Of a DNA stretch of 36,039 nt, positions 35,040-36,039 are shown one piece after another. The stretch is taken from positions 1 through 36,039 of the forward strand of contig JAQWKT010000070.1 of assembly GCA_029247685.1 (NCBI GenBank), in the 5' to 3' direction. The stretch comes from Crocinitomicaceae bacterium. GTDB taxonomy: Bacteria; Bacteroidota; Bacteroidia; Flavobacteriales_D; Crocinitomicaceae. How positions within the stretch are numbered: position 1 is the first letter of the stretch; each line of letters starts with the position of its first letter. The notes beneath the pieces were generated by a model. The model was not told the DNA's origin, did not search any database, and saw only the letters and a list, made by a program, of their open reading frames with translations. The translations under genes and the position numbers were made by a program.

Positions 35040-35972
35040 TTGTCTTTTCGCGAAACATTTGTTGAATTTATTCGTTTAATTTTTGTGCTTAGTTTACTTG
35101 ATTTTTTTATTACCGCGAGTTTTTCTTATGCCAGTTATCTTTGGTTTATAATATCCAATCCCTTTGCTAAAGAAAATTATTTCTACTTGTTGATAGGTCT
35201 CTCTCTATTGGTTTGGTGCTTGGAAATGGTTTTTCCGTGGCGAAAAGATCAACCAGTTATTCGAAAAGGGTTTTATTTGGATACGTTTTTTATATTCTTC
35301 AATTTTTTTCTTTTCAATCTTGTTTTTTTTATCGCATTTTCGAATTTATCGGAATTGTATTTTCACAAATTACTTCACTATATAAATGTTCCTATACATG
35401 GAATAATTTCATTGAATAATTTACCTATTTTATCTCAGATACTTATTTATTTTCTTTTGGCAGATTTTTTACAATGGGCAATTCATCGATTCCTTCATAA
35501 TAACAAGTTTTTATGGAGATTTCATAAAGTTCATCATTCCGTTATCGAAATGAATTTTGCAGCACATTTTAGGTTTCATTTTGTGGAACATTTTATTTAT
35601 AAGGGAGGTTTGTATTTGTTGTTATCGTGGCTAATAAATTTTGAATTAAAATATGTGTTTTATATCCATGCTTTAAATATTTTAATTGGTCATTTGAATC
35701 ATTCCAATCTAAACATTAATTATGGCGTGTTTAAATATGTTTTTAATAATCCAAAATTACATATATGGCATCATTCCAAGACCTTTCCAAAGCGCTTTGC
35801 AAAGGGTGCAAATTTTGCCATATCACTTAGTATATGGGATTACTTATTTAAAACGGTTTATATGCCATCTGATGGGAAGTCAATAAAGCTTGGCTTTAAA
35901 AATATTGAAAAATACCCCCAAACATTTGTCAAGTTAATGAAAGAGCCATTCAAATCAAATGCAGAACTTTAG
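35040..35972 (+). CDS. Sterol desaturase / fatty acid hydroxylase family protein
   Basis: A 310-residue membrane di-iron enzyme of the fatty acid hydroxylase superfamily. Histidine clusters are in place: HRFLH (149-153), HKVHH (162-166), His218/His221 (GHLNH) and HIWHH (241-245), flanked by membrane helices (about 13-38, 47-64, 84-101, 131-148, 191-214). Bacterial members hydroxylate or desaturate lipids such as carotenoids, sphingolipids or fatty acids; the substrate cannot be named. No ATG lies near the start; a TTG at 35040 gives the N-terminus used here, though the true start could be elsewhere upstream (stop at 34998). Confidence 0.9.
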   Translation: MSFRETFVEFIRLIFVLSLLDFFITASFSYASYLWFIISNPFAKENYFYLLIGLSLLVWCLEMVFPWRKDQPVIRKGFYLDTFFIFFNFFLFNLVFFIAFSNLSELYFHKLLHYINVPIHGIISLNNLPILSQILIYFLLADFLQWAIHRFLHNNKFLWRFHKVHHSVIEMNFAAHFRFHFVEHFIYKGGLYLLLSWLINFELKYVFYIHALNILIGHLNHSNLNINYGVFKYVFNNPKLHIWHHSKTFPKRFAKGANFAISLSIWDYLFKTVYMPSDGKSIKLGFKNIEKYPQTFVKLMKEPFKSNAEL

Positions 35973-36039
35973 TAAAGGCTACTTCTGTCCAAGACAAAGT
36001 ATAGTTCAGCTTTTGAAATAGAGCCTTCAATTATAAGGG
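35969..36039 (-). CDS. Possible 3' end of a convergent gene running out of the window
   Basis: On the reverse strand the frame is open from the window end to a TAA at 35969-35971, reading ...LIIEGSISKAELYFVLDRSS... before the stop. The overlap of 4 bases with the sterol-desaturase gene is like the other tight convergent junctions here. With only 23 codons it cannot be identified and may be chance. Confidence 0.3.
   Translation of the reverse strand, partial: LIIEGSISKAELYFVLDRSSLY

Noticed and set aside
26-35900. Other open frames of 60-100 codons on the opposite strand or in shifted frames
   Set aside because: They lie inside clearly coding genes, lack family-like sequence, and follow from the low stop density opposite AT-rich coding DNA.
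1-36039. tRNA, rRNA, CRISPR, transposase, integrase, toxin-antitoxin or defence genes
   Set aside because: Looked for in the gaps and translations; no cloverleaf, spaced direct repeats or such proteins seen.

Overview
The window reads as a piece of chromosome from an AT-rich member of the Bacteroidota, most likely order Flavobacteriales. Several things point there: a PorP/SprF-family type IX secretion protein next to a cargo with a gliding-motility-type (type B) C-terminal domain; three more secreted proteins ending in type-A-like sorting domains; a folP / DUF1599 / MauE-thioredoxin / tpiA / prmA run that I recall as typical of Bacteroidota; DUF5522, DUF4421 and a Bacteroidota-type START-like protein; and an almost complete lack of Shine-Dalgarno sequences. 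There is no rRNA, tRNA, CRISPR array, insertion sequence, phage gene or integrase. Coding density is extreme: no gene-free stretch reaches 300 bases, and the longest gap is about 160 bases (33389-33549).

Layout. 1-2918 (+): the 3' part of trhO (tRNA U34 hydroxylation), lgt (lipoprotein maturation), map (methionine aminopeptidase) and a membrane protein, the last three overlapping. 2923-5807 (-): a WG-repeat protein followed by a TonB-like protein. 5928-7765 (+): a fused AdoMet decarboxylase-spermidine synthase and a PlsC-like acyltransferase. 7762-8843: a divergent pair (DUF5522; PLP-dependent ACC deaminase/D-cysteine desulfhydrase family) whose start codons are 2 bases apart. 8845-10725 (-): type B sorting-domain cargo and its PorP/SprF partner. 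10799-14900: folP (-), divergent from DUF1599, MauE-thioredoxin, tpiA and prmA (+). 14904-17658 (-): a methyltransferase, an MbnP-like copper protein carrying a type-IX sorting domain, and a diheme peroxidase of the MbnH/MauG/CcpA group. 17705-20792 (+): a secreted oligopeptidase B and a DUF4421 protein. 20793-21247 (-): a secreted DUF2541 protein interrupted by a one-base frameshift in a homopolymer. 21356-22933 (+): a purple-acid-phosphatase-like secreted enzyme. 22939-25239 (-): a YifB/ComM ATPase and an ICMT-like membrane methyltransferase. 25294-25680 (+): a START-like gene with an in-frame stop. 25726-29511 (+): an LptF/LptG permease and two related glycosyltransferases. 29637-33388 (-): an acyltransferase-3 protein, an orphan sensor kinase and another glycosyltransferase. 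33550-35972: a small membrane protein, a secreted PHB-depolymerase-like esterase (-) and a sterol-desaturase-family protein (+).

Most of the window is housekeeping and cell-envelope genes. The items most worth following up are the type-IX-tagged MbnP/MbnH-like pair, where a periplasmic tryptophan-modifying enzyme would have to act before export to the cell surface; two small genes each broken by a single base change; the SpeD-SpeE fusion; and the abutting or overlapping convergent genes together with very tight divergent starts, which force promoters and terminators into coding sequence. I found no defence island and no clearly new multi-gene system.
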